A stretch of 64,000 nt of DNA from NCBI RefSeq assembly GCF_022581195.2, contig NC_061455.1, forward strand, positions 9,690,189 to 9,754,188. The letters run 5' to 3'. Shown one piece after another: positions 1 through 14,360 of the stretch; position 1 is the stretch's first letter; each line of letters opens with the position of its first letter. The notes beneath the pieces were generated by a model, which saw only the letters and a program-made list of their open reading frames with translations, did not search any database and was not told the origin of the DNA. A program made the translations under genes and the position numbers. The stretch is from Helicoverpa zea. Its lineage: Eukaryota; Arthropoda; Insecta; Lepidoptera; Noctuidae.

Positions 1-3000
1 GAAGTTGCCATAAAATCGCTTAGTTCTTAAATTAAAATACCTTTCTGTCGCGAAGAACTGGTACAAAAGCGATAGAACGTATTAAGTAAGCTCTTTTTCT
101 TATATAAGTAAAATCTATTTTGCCTTCATCCTTCATATAAATTTCGAAACTATAAAGGTTTCGTACGATAACGAATGATATGTGATCTCCATAGCTCATA
201 TTTTGTAAATGTGGTTTATAATTGACTTATGCAAGTATGGTGCGAGTGGTGTAAATAAATCATCGAAGTGTAGAAGTATAGTGATCATTATCGACATTGT
301 CAATTGTGATGCTAGAGTGTATGGAACGTTCGTAGAGTTTACGAGCACTGAAGTAATGGAGCCTTCATTTGGCCTGACAGAGATCGCGCTCGCTATTCAT
401 TTGTTTCGGAACATTCCCATTCTGATTTTGTCAATGACCCCGCCGTTCATTTCAATTTCGACGAATTTGGAACCACTAACATTTGTGCTATACATTCAGC
501 TCTATTCGAATAAAATTAATAACGGTATAAGCTATACAAATCCACAGTATTAATATACCAACAACATTTTAAGAGATCTCATTATTGGACAAGAAATTAT
601 GTGCTGATTTAAATCTCCAAGCAATATTCTGAGCCAAATAATCTTGTCGATGTCCCGAAATTCCTGGTAACGCGGCCTTAAGACGTGATCTGGTAATAGC
701 GTAAATTCTGTATGAATTGCAATGATGATACAAGAATACGACTCCCCCGGAACATTGTTTAGCAACAGCAGTAATTACATTTTATTCTATATTAAAATGA
801 GTTTGCAGAAAAATAATTAAGTTTTCCATCACAGTTTCATTCAAAGTAGGTTAGAACGTTGAAGCACACAAAACAAATTATAACCTTAGGATCTTTTGCA
901 GACACACGAGTCAAATCATGTTTGCGCAAATATTAGTTTTCCATTACGCTTTTGTTGCGTGATCTTATGTCATGTCACTTGGTAATTTCTAGTCTCTTAA
1001 ACTCTATTATGTTTGAAAGGAATTCAAACGGCATTCATCACAATGCATTATTGGAATATTGAGGAGTTCAGATCTTTAATAGAATAAGATTAATTATGAG
1101 AATGATGTTATTGGTTTCACAAATATTATGATAAGGTAAATATTGGTTAATTGTAAATATACACCCGTGTTATGTCAATGTTTGTTCTGGGATGATACTC
1201 TTGATATTATTTTCTGGTAGTGATGGGTTCTTAGGGCTCAGATCTATTACGCGTAATGATCTAGATGTATGGAATAACAACATGTTTTGGCTGCAGCCAG
1301 GGGCGTAGTGAGGGTTTCGTTCAGACAATGCACTGCGGTGTATTGATTTCTATCACAAGTGTCTTCAGGTTGCCTAGGGTTGAGGACCTCGAAGCCAAAT
1401 CTCCTCATTCCTAGATAACCTCTTTGCGCGCCATGCCCGTGGTTACAGCCCTCGACAAAAGACTGTCAAACTAGAATTCGGGGACATGTCTGTGTAATAT
1501 TTCACATAGTATGTACGTGGCACATTTAATTATGTCCTTTAATGTATTACCTGATTCAAAGTATACATTGCAGGACGTGAATTTCAATGTCGCATTCGCA
1601 TTCTTTTACAAGCATACTTATTTTTTTGAACATCTTTAGTAAACGCTTTTTTAGGAAATATGACAGACTTTGACGATGTTGAGAGCCCCCTAAATGTTAT
1701 TTTTAATTACTAGTTTCAGTTACGGCTAACTGTGACATGAATTTACTAAGCACTGCCTTTGTGGTACTACTCATACATGTTTATTGCGAAAGTGTTAAGA
1801 ATGTCTATAAAGTGCTAATTTCACGAATTTATCAAGTGCTTCTTTTCACGTGTAAAGCACTATAATTTATAGGCATCTAATATACACATTTTAATCTAAA
1901 ATTCTAGCTAGATGCAATATGTTTTTTTTTTTGTAACTAGAAACTTATGTGGTTAAGCATCTATAGATTTTTTAGACTGTGACGGTCAGTCTAAGGTGCC
2001 TACGACATACGAAAGTTATATTTTATACAATTCATCAGATATTTTTAAGTAGATATATATTATCTACACTGAAATGACGTATATTTAGATACTTAATACA
2101 ATGCAACTGAAGTTTATAATTAATTTCAAAATCTACTTAAAAACTTAAAACATAAAACATCGCTTTTCAGAAACTTATTTTAGATTTATATCTGCGAAAG
2201 TAGGTAAATGAATTGTGACGGTTTCAGGAGTTTCCCAAGCTATGTTTTAGTGCCAATCTACTATAAACGTTATTATGAACGACTACTTAAATAAGAAACA
2301 CGAGATTTTGAGTTTCGTTTATTTCAATCATTTGTAAATTATATTATGTTTATAGTCTGTGTTTAATTACACTTTGCGTAATTTGGTAATTAGCGGCACT
2401 AGAAGCTTGATTTTTGATAACAATTAAACTATTATTTCCGAATTTTATTAAAGTACAGAATCCTCTCTAATTATTCCTACCATCAATCCATTTTGTTTTG
2501 CATAAGTTGTAGCTTAAAATTACGAAATTGCCCACCTTAAAAAGAATCTTCAATTTTGTTTTCTCATTATTTTAATAAAATTATAAATTTTAGAAATTAG
2601 AGTATTTAATATTTTTTTTTAATTGACATTTTTATTTATTGTTTGTGTACTTGTCCAACGGTAAATGTGATGGCAGATGTTAAATTAAGTGGGTGTTACA
2701 TTATATTTGTAACTTGTCAATTATTCTTGTAGCGTAAGGACGTAGAAGGTTCAAATCTCATTTAAAACTTTTCCGTATCGCAAATAGATATTAAAATGTA
2801 CGCGTAAAATGTTTAGACTTTATATTATGGGGGAAAAGTCTATTGATCTCTTATTTCAAATACACATGTGTGTAAATGTTCCGACAATCAATGATTACAA
2901 ACGAGGGAAAGTATTTGACACGCCACCGTTCATATCGACTTCCATTCGAGGAAATTAATAAATGATTTTCCGATTCACTATGTACTGTTTATCACCTATT

Positions 3001-4942
3001 ACGTCGTACATATATTTATTGCACTTTGTGAAAGCATGTTTTCGCGTTTCAGTCTTTTCTCACAGTGATTCTGACAGGTTTATTTTAACACTGCCAGGTA
3101 TAATAAGCTGATTATTTTTGAATTATTGTAATTCACGTTGATTGCAGTTCGCGACAAATAACTTTATGTTACTGAAGTTAGTACTTGATGTCTCACGCAA
3201 GTAGTGTTTTGTTTGTTTATTTTTGTATTGTGAAGTCAATAGTAATAGCCGACTACGGACAAGCAAAACTTCTCGACTAGATCTGTAGGAACGAACAAAA
3301 ATGCACAATGAGTCAAATGGCTAACTTAGAAACGCAAAGTTATTTATTGCGAACTTTACTGCTAAATGCTCAACAATTATACTCACATATGTACGCATTA
3401 TGAACACTGCCTATATATATTTGCTTATTTATATGTATAAGAAAACGCAACACATAATTTTATATTATTTCATATTAAAATGAAATTTAAAGGTGACCAT
3501 CGATATTTGTAAATAGGTAGGTACTTTTTTACAATAACATTGTAATTTACAATAAATAAGTACTTATTATATATATATTTGATAGGTTTTAATTAATATC
3601 TAACCACGTTTCCATTTTCTTGGTCATTGAGTTCACTTCGACAAGTTTAATTATAGTCGAAATTATAGATTAAGCAATGTACTCGGAACGTATGTTGCAG
3701 AAATTAAACGCAATACTCTAGGAAGTGGAAATGAGGATTAAGATTTCCAACAATGAACATCAAATTCATTGTTTATTATAGATAAGTATTACAATTAATG
3801 TTACGATTTGTATATAGTACTTTAAACCACAAGTAAGACTTATTAAATAAATTTTGTCCATAATAGCTGGGTGTATTTTTTCTTTTCACATGCCTTCATA
3901 ATTTTTTACGCCTGTATATTTAAATAGTGATAGAAGTGAGTTCACAACGCGATGTGTTCAATTTTAGTTCTCAACATATTAAAGCGTATTTATAAGGAAA
4001 CTTTTTAAAGTACAACTTATTTATGTCTTGATACCAACGGTTCCAGAATTTAAGATAGGTAAGCAACTTGAAATTTCTTTAACGTGAAATTACAAAACTT
4101 CTGAGAAATAAAGGCAATTCCAGACTTATTTCTGCTTAGATATCTGTCAATTCACTACTCGGAATTCCGCGTCAAACTTATTAGATTAACTGTTCTCCAG
4201 TTCGTAGCAATCGTGCAAATAGTCAGAAATGCTTTGTTCCTAAGAGACGACTATCTGATAGTTAGGGAGATTATCTAAGTAATAATACTTAAAATTTTGT
4301 AGCATGTAATTTATTAAAAAATACTGCAAAAACATTGGCTACAAATCACTTTATATTTTTACAAAATGATCACCCCCATACGTTACCACAAATGATACAA
4401 TAGAAATTGAACCATATTGTCTAACATATAGGGTTCACATATGCACACCATATACTCCACCGCAGAGCAGGTGGCGTATTATGACGTTACAACCATAATT
4501 GTCCTAGTCTCCAGTGCGTGAGAGAGAGGGATACTTTGTCTGGAAACCCCATCCTTCTCTAATTTACTCACGATTATCATGGGTTTTAATCTGTAGCAAT
4601 ATTATGAGGGGTTTGTGAATGTGTTTGTTTTCCTGTACCTACCTGCCGAAAACTCAATAAATATTTTATTATATTCAGTCATTACTACCCGCTTACTGCA
4701 GACAAAACAGTTTGAAAAAATATTTTTCAAGAAAATCGTGTTTAATCAAAGTTTTCAGTGAGTTTGGTATCGGTTATATCCCAAATTTTTAACACGCTTA
4801 TTGTGATGTGAATACTATCTAGTCTAGTCCATCTTTGTACTAATTTACGAGCCGAAACAAACTATCGACTAAAACTTTGTGGATCCCAGATTGCTATAGA
4901 TAATTATTTACTAAGTACTCTTCAAGACGCAAGTAAAACCAC
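1..4942. other. AT-rich non-coding stretch, no gene recognised
   Basis: All reading frames are short and none resembles a protein family I know. The ORFs at 209-553 and 550-765 have low-complexity, chance-like content. Around 1300-1470 the base composition becomes more balanced, and a GGGGCGTAG motif there resembles the head of a dispersed lepidopteran repeat, but I cannot set its borders. The stretch could be intergenic or lie in a large intron of a gene outside the window. Confidence 0.5.
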
Positions 4943-5506
4943 AAAAAAACCGGCCAAGTGCGAGTCGGACTCGTGCACGAAGGGTTCCGTAAATTACAGT
5001 TAAATCAACCTATCTCAAAAACTATAAGAGATACTTTGATCAAACCAAAAATCGTTGAAAGAGTTAATTAGCATGCATCACCTCTATTTTTTTTAGAATT
5101 TTATACCCCGTAGTTATAAAAATAGAGGGGGGGGGGACATACTTTTTACGACTTTGAGAGCTGATATCTCAAAAACCGTTCACTTTAAGAAAAATGTTTT
5201 TTAGAAAACTTTATATCATTTTAAAAGACCTTTCCATTGATACCCCACACGGGTATGTACATCGAAAAAAAAAATTTCATCCCTCAGTTACATGTATGGG
5301 GGGCCCCACCCCCAATTCTTTTTTTTACTATTTAGTGTCATATTTTTGTAGCGGTTCATACAACACATATTCCCATCAAATTTCATCACTGTAGTACTTA
5401 TAGTTTCCGAGTAAATCGGCTGTGACAGACGGACAGACGGACAGACGGACATGACGAAACTATAAGGGTTCCGTTTTTGCCATTTTGGCTATGGAACCCT
5501 AAAAAC
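4943..5506. repeat. Dispersed lepidopteran repeat, about 560 bp
   Basis: The element opens after a run of A with CCGGCCAAGTGCGAGTCGG. It closes with three GACGGACA units followed by ACTATAAGGGTTCCGTTTTT and a GGAACCCTAAAAA end. I recognise this head and tail from repeats found many times in moth and butterfly genomes. The GGGTTCC near the 3' end pairs with GGAACCC about 20 bp later, forming a small terminal hairpin. It has no coding capacity: the 66-codon frame inside is incidental. The class of mobile element is unknown to me, and no clear target-site duplication is visible. Confidence 0.7.
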
Positions 5507-5789
5507 AGCACGTTAAAACACAGGTTCAAATATTATTCGAAGAGATCTTGACCGAACTAACTCCTAACTAAAGTCTAGACAGGTCAACGATACCAAGGAA
5601 ATGGCATACACTAACTGGAGCCGAAAAGTTGAGAACTGGGTGTTTCGCCGTAACTTGTGAGGGTCCCCAATTTAACTTCAAGCCTAGTTATATAAAGCGC
5701 AACTGAAATGCATACTGAATACTAGGAATTAGAATTGCTATTCGTCATTTTGAGAAGAAAATCAGATATGGTACTTAGGTATCTACAGA

Positions 5790-5930
5790 TGCGGGTATTG
5801 TTCAAAAGAGTGACCTTGGTACATAAAGGGCTTAAGAAGGAACGGTGGGTTTAGTCAATAAGAGTCTGACACTCCTTCACGCTGTACCCACAGCATGAGC
5901 GGTTATTTGCTGATTTCCCATAATAAAAAA
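5790..5930 (+). mobile_element. SINE-like element, copy 1
   Basis: This 141-bp insertion starts TGCGGGT, contains the core AAGAGTCTGACACTCC, and ends in an A-rich tail. It is flanked by GTATCTACAGA (5779-5789) and GTATCTAAAGA (5931-5941), an 11-bp target-site duplication with one mismatch. It shares start, core and tail with 23479-23642, so the 5' end is fixed, as in a SINE and unlike a randomly truncated LINE. I could not find convincing Pol III A and B boxes, so the class is inferred. Confidence 0.65.
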
Positions 5931-5941
5931 GTATCTAAAGA

Positions 5942-7584
5942 ATGCAAAATGAGAAACAAACGTAAGTATACATAATATACTCTTCTTAATGGAGATTTTT
6001 AATTTCTTATGGAAAATTTCAGTCTAGCAGACATAAACATGTATATGTGTAACATAAATAACATATGTATTTACTATTCAATACTATAGAAAACGCTCGT
6101 ACTATATTCCAGACAAAGATTCTCGTTCAATTACGTGTTGCTGGCGGCATATATTAAATACAGACATATCTGTTTATTTATCCATGCAACAAAAATAAAA
6201 ATTACTTTACGTTTTTTATGTAGCTAAAAAACTTCATTTTGAAACGATAACGGAGTGTCTTATAATTTTAGTAGAATACGATAAGTACCTGCCAATAATT
6301 AAGATTCTGCCTCTCATAAGGAGGTTATAAACTAATCCAAGGTTCCATTAAAACATTTAAATAACCGCTACACTACGTAAGCAGTTCATACAAAGGATAA
6401 GCTTTACTTTATAAAAGACGTTGAGCACACAGAAATATATAGTAACGCTCTGCCTTTGCACGGCTGACTTATTTCTTATCCTTCTACAGACCCAGATAAC
6501 GTGACTTATGACTAAACACACCCAACAAGACATCTAGGGAGAACAATAAATCAGATTAAGCAAATAATAAAATACTATACGCCTTAAAATAAAGGTAGAA
6601 CATTATTTAACCTAGTGAACTTGAAAGGGACAACCTAGTTTAATTTATAGTGTGAAATGAATATAAACAGCAAGGCCATGGGCACACCCAAGTTTCTTCT
6701 GTTCCGTTTCTTCAGGGCTGCGGTTCAGTATAGGATTCCCCGAATACATGAAATACTCGTAACACATCTAGTTCTGGATAGTCCAGGAGCCCCGTTTGAA
6801 GAATAAATTGAATTTCAGAGTAGAGTCCTTCTGTCAAAAAGGAGCCAAAGCATCATAAAGGCACACTTCTTTTGTAAACCCACTGCAGTTTTATTAAAAT
6901 ACAGGCTACGAAAATCCTTACGATTACTTTAAAAATATAATATTTACTTTTTTAAGTGTCGGAACTCAGAGAAAGTCAATTTCCCCGAAATGTACGCGGT
7001 TTTGAAGTTTTTTCTCCGCCATTAATAATTTAGGCGTTGGCAGCCCTATTTTAGGGTGACACGCTCCATAACTTTTGGTATAGAAACTATAAATAGAAAC
7101 AATTTTTATCGTCACCTACACAGAAAATTCTCGCCGAATTCTTTTATCAAAGTTTCGATACTTTTTGATAGGAAAAACTCCAATATTGCGTCACTTTCAG
7201 AACCAGTTCAACAGAAATTAAGAAATTCCATCGAAGGTACTTACTGCACAAAAACCTGTTTGTTGATGGTGCTAGTCACATGATGTCATTTTTAATACAC
7301 ACTGGATGTTATATTTCTACAAGGTGTTTATTTTACATTACTTTGTGTTATGAATTCTTCAAACGAAGGAGGATCGAGGAAATTAATAGGTAACACGATA
7401 CATGAAAAAAGTTATTTACAATTTATATAAAAATCAGAAAATATAATTATGGCTTTCAGATCGATTGTCGTACAGAGCGACTGGTCTCGAGGAAGGCAAG
7501 GCAGCTATGAAGGACATTCTTATAGCGGTGAACAAATGGTATGACAATGGTAGACGTTGGCACAGGTGCACTATCTAACAAATC
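5942..7584. other. Non-coding stretch, nothing recognised
   Basis: AT-rich sequence with only short frames. The 75-codon frame at 7056-7283 starts at GTG and shows no family signature. Confidence 0.45.
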
Positions 7585-7800
7585 TTTGGGTCTCATTGTC
7601 TGACCGGCAATTGATGGCAATCCGAAACGACCGGAGAAAGATCAGGCGTAAGACCGACAGCTTAACGTGTTCACGAGGTGCACGTGTATCTAACAACTAT
7701 CGGATTAAGGGCTGAAAGTTTCTTAAAACCTTCAAGGACATTTTGGACCAAAACGGAAAAGAAACCAGCCAACCCAAAACGGTAACAGGTTTTAATTTTG
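7585..7800. repeat. Fragment of a dispersed repeat
   Basis: The block CCGAAACGACCGGAGAAAGA followed by CAGGCGTAAGACCGACAGC, then a TTAAGGGCTGAAAG segment, resembles a repeat seen in other lepidopteran genomes. The composition is more balanced than the flanks. No open frame or target-site duplication was found, and the borders are approximate. Confidence 0.4.
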
Positions 7801-10800
7801 TTTATCTCCAATTAAAAGCTCTTTTTACGTGGAAATTATTTTAAACCAATGATACGGAGATATTCAGGTATATACTTAGTACACAGACTTAGAATCGTGT
7901 TCACTAGAATTACCATCCACTTGCAGCTAAAATAACAGCAGGGTTCTCCGAATACTTACCTACTTGCGGATACTGAATCAATTTTGGTTTGTGTTCACAA
8001 ATCCCGGTCCGTGTCACTGTTGACTTACGAATATAATTCCTTGAAATTAACTTTAATAAGTTGAGAACGTACCTTAGTCAGAAGAAAGTAAGTTTTTGTT
8101 TATGAAGTAGTAAATCGAAAGCTCATAAATAACAAAAGTATACTATTATAATCCATTACCCCTCATTCGACAGCTACAACTTGTGGCAATGCCTGAAATA
8201 AAATATCGCTGAACAATATTGTGAAACATTCGTGAATGTGTAACTGTTATACAATGGCGTACTTTCAAGGATCATTGCCAATTTTGTTTAGGCATGTCTT
8301 ATATTACCCATGAAATATTATATCTAGAGAGGAAAAACGTGCAGAAATAAGTTACGCTTTTAAAAAGACACAATATTTTCCGGTTTCAAAAAGTAGGTAA
8401 AGACTCTACTTTAAAAAATACGCAAGGGTGCTAAAATTAAGAACACGGGGGAAAATACGTTTAATATTTCTTTCAATTAGGGAACACGTGCATGTAAAAT
8501 GACCGTAGAAATTATGCATGAAATAAAACATAAAAAATCTAATTTGTTATTTTCAGAGTGGCCACTTCAATAGATTATGTTTCAATAGCAGCACTCGGCC
8601 ATCGATGGTGTTTACATTTATCTCGATGCTCGCTGTGTAAGCACGAATTCGCCAATTTTTTAGAGAGCTTGCAATTCGACCACGTTAATTTATCTTTCAT
8701 GCGCTTTCTGACATCCTGGTAGCAGTGAGATCAGCAAGAGTTACTTATTGCCAGCACGCCGTTAGCTTTACGTACAACTCGCCGGCGAAAAGCTCGCAGA
8801 ATGCACCATATATTTCCTTATTTTATTTCCTGAAAGTACACGAAACTAGTGTTAGTTCTGTATCTTCGGACAGTATATCAGGCATGAAACATTACATAAC
8901 TATACAAGCTGTTGATTTGCATGCGTGCCATAGTCAAGGACGTGATTATACTAATGATTCTCAACCCAAATCAACAAAAAAATTGGTACGAAAATTTTTG
9001 ATTTTAATTTTTTTTCGGAAATTCGTCAATGTCACTTACCCGTTTTCAAACTCGGCGCGTATGTTACTGGCCTCAAAACCGTACTGCTCCCTCACACAAA
9101 CGCGAACACAAAGCATACGCAACGATTATTCATTAATTTCATTCATAAAATTGGATTACTTCTGAAATACTACGACATTACAATGACAAAAAAAACAGTG
9201 CATATTAGCTATTTCCCGTCTACTGTGATTCCAATCGATTATTTACGTATTTTATGTCCTCCTCCTGAAGTATGGCACAAATGCAAATCAACACCTTGTA
9301 TGCCGTGGCAACATTACTTTGTTTATTACAAGCCACGGAGACACACAGTTACCGTGTTATTTAAAACTCCATTAAGAATGGCTAGCACAGCTGAAGCGAT
9401 TAAAGCCCAACTGTACGTACGCTCCACCTCACCCAGTCTAAATTATGGACCTTTTGAATACGCCAGGGCTGATTAAAGCGAGCTCACTTACCTGGATGTA
9501 TTTCCACCATAGTCGGGAAAAATGTTGGTGGAAGTGACGTTTCTAAAAATTGCAAAGCTATTTATATAACATTGCGAACATGTCGATATTATTGCTCCAC
9601 GTTATTACTCTTTTACCCGAAATAGCTTTTTGTTGTACATTTTTCTTCACGAATAAACAAAAATTTAATTCTGATAGGTAACAGTGTAAAGCATATGGGT
9701 AGATCTAACACATCTTATGTTAATCATGTATCTGTCAGCTGCGTGCTCGAAGATTAATTAAGCAAATGAAGTGCAATAAATCGTCATGTTTGTCGTACAT
9801 AAGCTCCTTATCCATTATTATTAACAAGCTTAGGTACCACTACGGTTTTGCAGGTCCCTCTATCTATTGGCAAAAATCGCACGAACATCCCTTCAGTTGT
9901 TTCCCAATTTATCGAGAACAGACAGACTGTTAAACAGCTGATGAAAAAGACTCAATTTAATAATCACTTAGAAGAGTTTTGAAACACTTTCACGGTTTCA
10001 GTAATTCTTTATATTAGCCGCTTCTAATTCCATAAATTTCAAACTCGGCTGGAACCGCGTGAAATTCCTAGTGCCTACTACATAAAGGTGTATGTGCTAC
10101 ACTACCCCGCGTCCACGTGAATGTTCAGCTCAATCCCGTTCTGTCTGCCAGTGGCATTGTGATCGGGAGCTTTCATTGGTTGCAATTTATTTTTACTATC
10201 GTTAAACAATACTGGATGGAAATAAAACTGGAAATAACTTGCCGTGTGTTCTAGTATAATTACGTAAACAAGTTCCACTGTTTCCAGTGTTTTGTGTGCA
10301 TCCTGCCTGAAAATTGGTATTCTTTCAGGTGGTTTAGTCTCAAAATATTTTTACGTTTGATTGAAGATTTACAGTTACATGGGCAATCTATGTATTAATG
10401 AGCAATAAATGAAATCTGTTTCTTGTGTAAGTAATTTAAAGGCTTATTTTTCTATTGCCTTTCTTAGTAAGAATAAAACCACGGGATGGAGTTTTGGATA
10501 AACAAAGAATTATATATCTTCTAACACAAATATTGAACGCACGAGTCTTTCTCGTGCCCAATAATAATGTAATTGAGGATACTACACGTTGTACATGTTC
10601 TGTTATTTCGTGTTTGTTAGTACAGAACATAACCCCTCTTTATCAATTATTAAGGTAATATTCATTACAACTACGCTTATACGCAGTTACCCACATAAAA
10701 TAAACCTTTATCCGAACCAAAATATTATCCTAAGGAATAGAATATACCTGATAATTTGGGTACATTTCATAATTCTAATAAATAAATATATCGCTTCAGT

Positions 10801-11236
10801 AATATTTTAAATGTTATTTTTATCTTTACCATCAATTGAAACTGTATAAACTTGTGAGTTCGTGGAAGCGTTATAAGCTAGTAAAACCTCCCGCCTACAA
10901 TATGAATAAAATGGGTTACGTATGATAAATACATAAGACCTTTCAAAAAACAGATATCCGGATTTCGAAGCTCAACTTAATAAAAAATGTGGCATTTAGC
11001 AGTTATTGAAATAAAAATAAAAAAGTTTATTTTAAAATTTTAAATGAAAGGTTGGATAATCCCGAGTGGTTTCAATACAATTTAATCAATATTTCGTAGA
11101 AAATATCGGCACGCCATTTTTAAACCTTAACATGATTCGATAACTTTTATCCATTTAACCAAGTTTTAAGGCCGAAATTTTTTTTTATATAAATTAGGCA
11201 ACGATTGATTTAAAACCTTACCGTTTGAGTAAAAAG
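7801..11236. other. Non-coding stretch with two unassigned ORFs
   Basis: Two consecutive frames on the plus strand, at 8725-9165 (146 codons, GTG start) and 9183-9476 (97 codons, ATG start), sit in a region of slightly higher GC than the flanks. Neither translation resembles a known family. They lie in different frames with a stop between them. I treat them as chance or relic ORFs. The rest is AT-rich without recognisable content. Confidence 0.4.
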
Positions 11237-11605
11237 AATCCCACCCAAAACAAAAATGTGAAAGACTGCCAAGTTCGATAATATGGGAATGCTTCGCCTA
11301 TAAAAGAAATGAGATCTGAATAAGTACCAAGTTCCATACACATACCTCGGTTAAAAATAGTTATTTTCTAAAGATGTTACTTGGCAAGTTTTCACACACC
11401 TTGTTATAAACCTACTGGAAGCAATGAATCAAGTATTTAATTTTCTATTAAATTTTGCCAAGTAACATCATTAAAAAGTATCTATTTTTAACTGAGGTAT
11501 GTGTATGGAACTTGGTACTTATTCAGATCTCACTTCTTTTATAGGCGAAGCATTCCCATATTATCGAACTTGGCAGTCTTTCACATTTTTGTTTTGGGTG
11601 GGATT
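11237..11605. mobile_element. Foldback MITE, 369 bp
   Basis: Two inverted arms of about 150 bp (11237-11390 and 11453-11605) flank a loop of about 62 bp. The arm includes GACTGCCAAGTTCGATAATA and AAGTACCAAGTTCCATACAC, both of which recur reverse-complemented on the other side. The outer ends are AATCCCACCC and GGGTGGGATT. No protein is encoded and no obvious target-site duplication is present. Similar sequences are common in moth genomes. Confidence 0.8.
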
Positions 11606-11829
11606 TCATTTATTTTTGTAAGGTTGTTTATTTTATTTTTTTCTTATGATTAAGTTAGTTAAGGAAAAGTGTCATTTATGCTATCTTTCAGATTTTTGAA
11701 TATGCAATATGCTTCTTACAAAGAAATGAACTAGATTAACTAAATCGACTAGATTTACCAACTGACTGACATGACATGTTATCATATATTATGTTCGTGG
11801 ATCAAAGTTACACATTCGTTATTTTCGAA

Positions 11830-12290
11830 AGTGACTCACACTTGGCCGTTTTCAGATTTTTACTTTACTTTGACTAAATACAAACCTTTGTACCATTCGA
11901 AGATATATTATATAAATATAGATAAATTTAGTAGTTTTAGTTCCTTAGGGGTATAAATTTACACCGGGTATAAAACACCTTCATTATTTTGAAACCGACT
12001 CACACTTGGCCATTTTCAGATTTTTCCCTTTACCTTGACATAAAGACCTACCTCCATGCCAAATTTCAAGTCAATACGACCATTGGAAGTGGTCTAGGTT
12101 TTTGATGAGTGAGTCAGTGAATCAGTCAGTCAGTGAGTGTATAGTAAAAATATCTATTTTCTGACGTCAATATCTCAAGACCTACAATAGGTATATTAAT
12201 GAAATTTTGTATTTTAGATAAGTGAGGAGGTCTCAACAGATACTAGAAATTTGATATGCGTAAATAAAATAGATTTTGAGTTATAGGGGG
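11830..12290. repeat. Dispersed repeat with internal direct duplication
   Basis: The segment GACTCACACTTGGCC followed by NTTTTCAGATTTTT occurs near 11832 and again near 11997, so a block of about 70 bp is directly duplicated. Downstream there is a run of imperfect GTGAGTCAGTGAATCAG units (about 12108-12140), and then CAATATCTCAAGACCTAC. No coding capacity. Confidence 0.5.
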
Positions 12291-14360
12291 TTCGAATTTG
12301 GCCCGAAATGGTTCGTGTAATATAACCCACGGCCGGTGTGTCGCTTTTTTTGCTCGAACTTGGCGGACACACTGCCCTGTGTCTAGATTCACCGAAAAAC
12401 TTAAAAAAAAATCAGTAAATTATTTTATTTATTGCGTTTTAATTACGGATTTTCAACAGCTTTATTTAAAGCTTTTGAAACAAAACTAGCAAAAATGTAT
12501 AGTGGAGAGGCGTCAGATTCTTTTAAATCGAGTCCTTCCTGCAGATTGCAGGACCAGTAATTCTTACAATCTTGCAACTTTGACAAGACCTCTGTTTAAC
12601 CTTCAGGGAAAACAGCATCTGCGAACGGTAAAAGTTCTTTCACTTATAAATGTTTTCGACATTATGAGATTCCCAGTAGTTAATGTAATACTTATTTATT
12701 CCGGGAAATGTAATTCCTCTTTTTCCTCCTTGTTTTACAACGAGCTAGTCGAGAAAAATTGCCCCTGACGTACCAGCAAGTTAGTAGGTGTTGGGTGCCA
12801 TTACTTGTTGAGGCTATTTTATTGCCCCGATAACACCGATCGCTACCCTGAAATGAATACCTACAATCAAATAAGTCTAAAAATATCACACAATCAATCA
12901 AACTTTAATGTAAATATATCTAGTGCTTCGGAAAAATGGCTCACAATATTACATTTAAGTCGCCACGACGCCTACGAGGCGTAGGCGTTCTCGTACAATG
13001 TACTGTGTAGGCACAGCCAAAATAGGGACAAATGATTTTTGCTTGGTTTTCCTTAATCTTGGCAGAATGAAGATACCACAGGCAAACACAAAATAATTAT
13101 ATTAATTCAAACAAATTACTTTCTCTGCGCAAGTTTCTACTCAAGATATTCGCCGAGATCGTCGCGTTTCATAACATATACGGCAATTAATTTGTCTTAA
13201 ATACCACTGACGTGCGGTCACGGAATACTTCGCTGAAAATTCTAGCAGCGCGACAGCCTAACAACGTTCATTATTTTTATGTATAAACCCGCTATACAGT
13301 AATTATAAAATCACAATATGAAATTAAACCATCAATTCGCGTATAACAAGGCCATTAATTACATTATAGCACGTGTTAACGACATCTGTTGTTTCAAATT
13401 AGAGAACAATTGTAATATTTTGGTAACATCTATTCGTTAGTATAATAGAGCGTTTTTTTTATAATTCTATTGATGTTTGTAGAATAATATTGACACAGCA
13501 GTGATATTGACGGCAGTTCCCCGCTGAGGCTGCTCTGCTGAATCGGTTGCATTTTTCCCGGCCGAACGTTCCCTTGGGGTGCAAGCATTGTCAGACGAAA
13601 CGTGAACGGCCTTTAGTATCCTCTGACACAAAAAAGGAAGGCACAAAGGAACTTTTGGTAACAAACATTCGTATATTAACGCGATATTAAAGCAGAAGTT
13701 CCTAGGAGTATATCCCTATTGTCATTTAAACAATGATAGCCCGAAACCTCTCGGTAACACACGTAAAAGTTAGATACTTTATTTTGTATGATTTTTATTA
13801 AAAACTAGATCCTGACCACGGTCCTGGTTTCGGCCATATTGTATACAGATAAAAAAAAGAAATAGCACTTTGAGAAAATAAAGCTTTTTAAAATGAAAGA
13901 ATTTTTAAAATAAATCTGCCGCTACATGTATGCAGAAAACACTACCTTTACTATGAGTGGGTGAAGATGAAATATGATAGTGTATTACATAGGTACCTAT
14001 TTCCAAATATAACATTAAGGTCAACTATTATGTAATCCCCGAAGACTCGGTAGGACAAAGACTTATGTACGTTTGAAACGACAACATACTTTACTGTATT
14101 CTTACGACTTTTAGTCTCCTTATTCGAGGAACTTACAAAGCCGTCTATTGCTGATTTTGTAATACTTACGTAGTTCTTGGTATTCTGTTTTCATGATTGT
14201 GTGAAGTGAAAAAAGTAGTACATATGTTATTCTGGTGTATATGCTATATTACTGCCAAGTATCACCAAAATCCATTCTGTTACGTTTACGTGGAAGAGTA
14301 ACGAACACACACATTCTTTTATCACATTTCTTCTATGTAGGGTACCTGTATTTCTTACGG
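12291..14360. other. Non-coding stretch
   Basis: No gene recognised. A small perfect hairpin (9-bp arms ACGCCTACG and CGTAGGCGT with a 3-nt loop) lies at 12968-12988. The ORFs at 12298-12768 and 13467-13664 resemble no family. Confidence 0.4.

Noticed and set aside
2735..2765. GGTTCAAATCT, similar to a tRNA B box
   Set aside because: No A box or cloverleaf arms around it.
8725..9476. Two ORFs of 146 and 97 codons
   Set aside because: The first starts at GTG, they are in different frames, and neither shows a recognisable motif. Not enough to call a gene.
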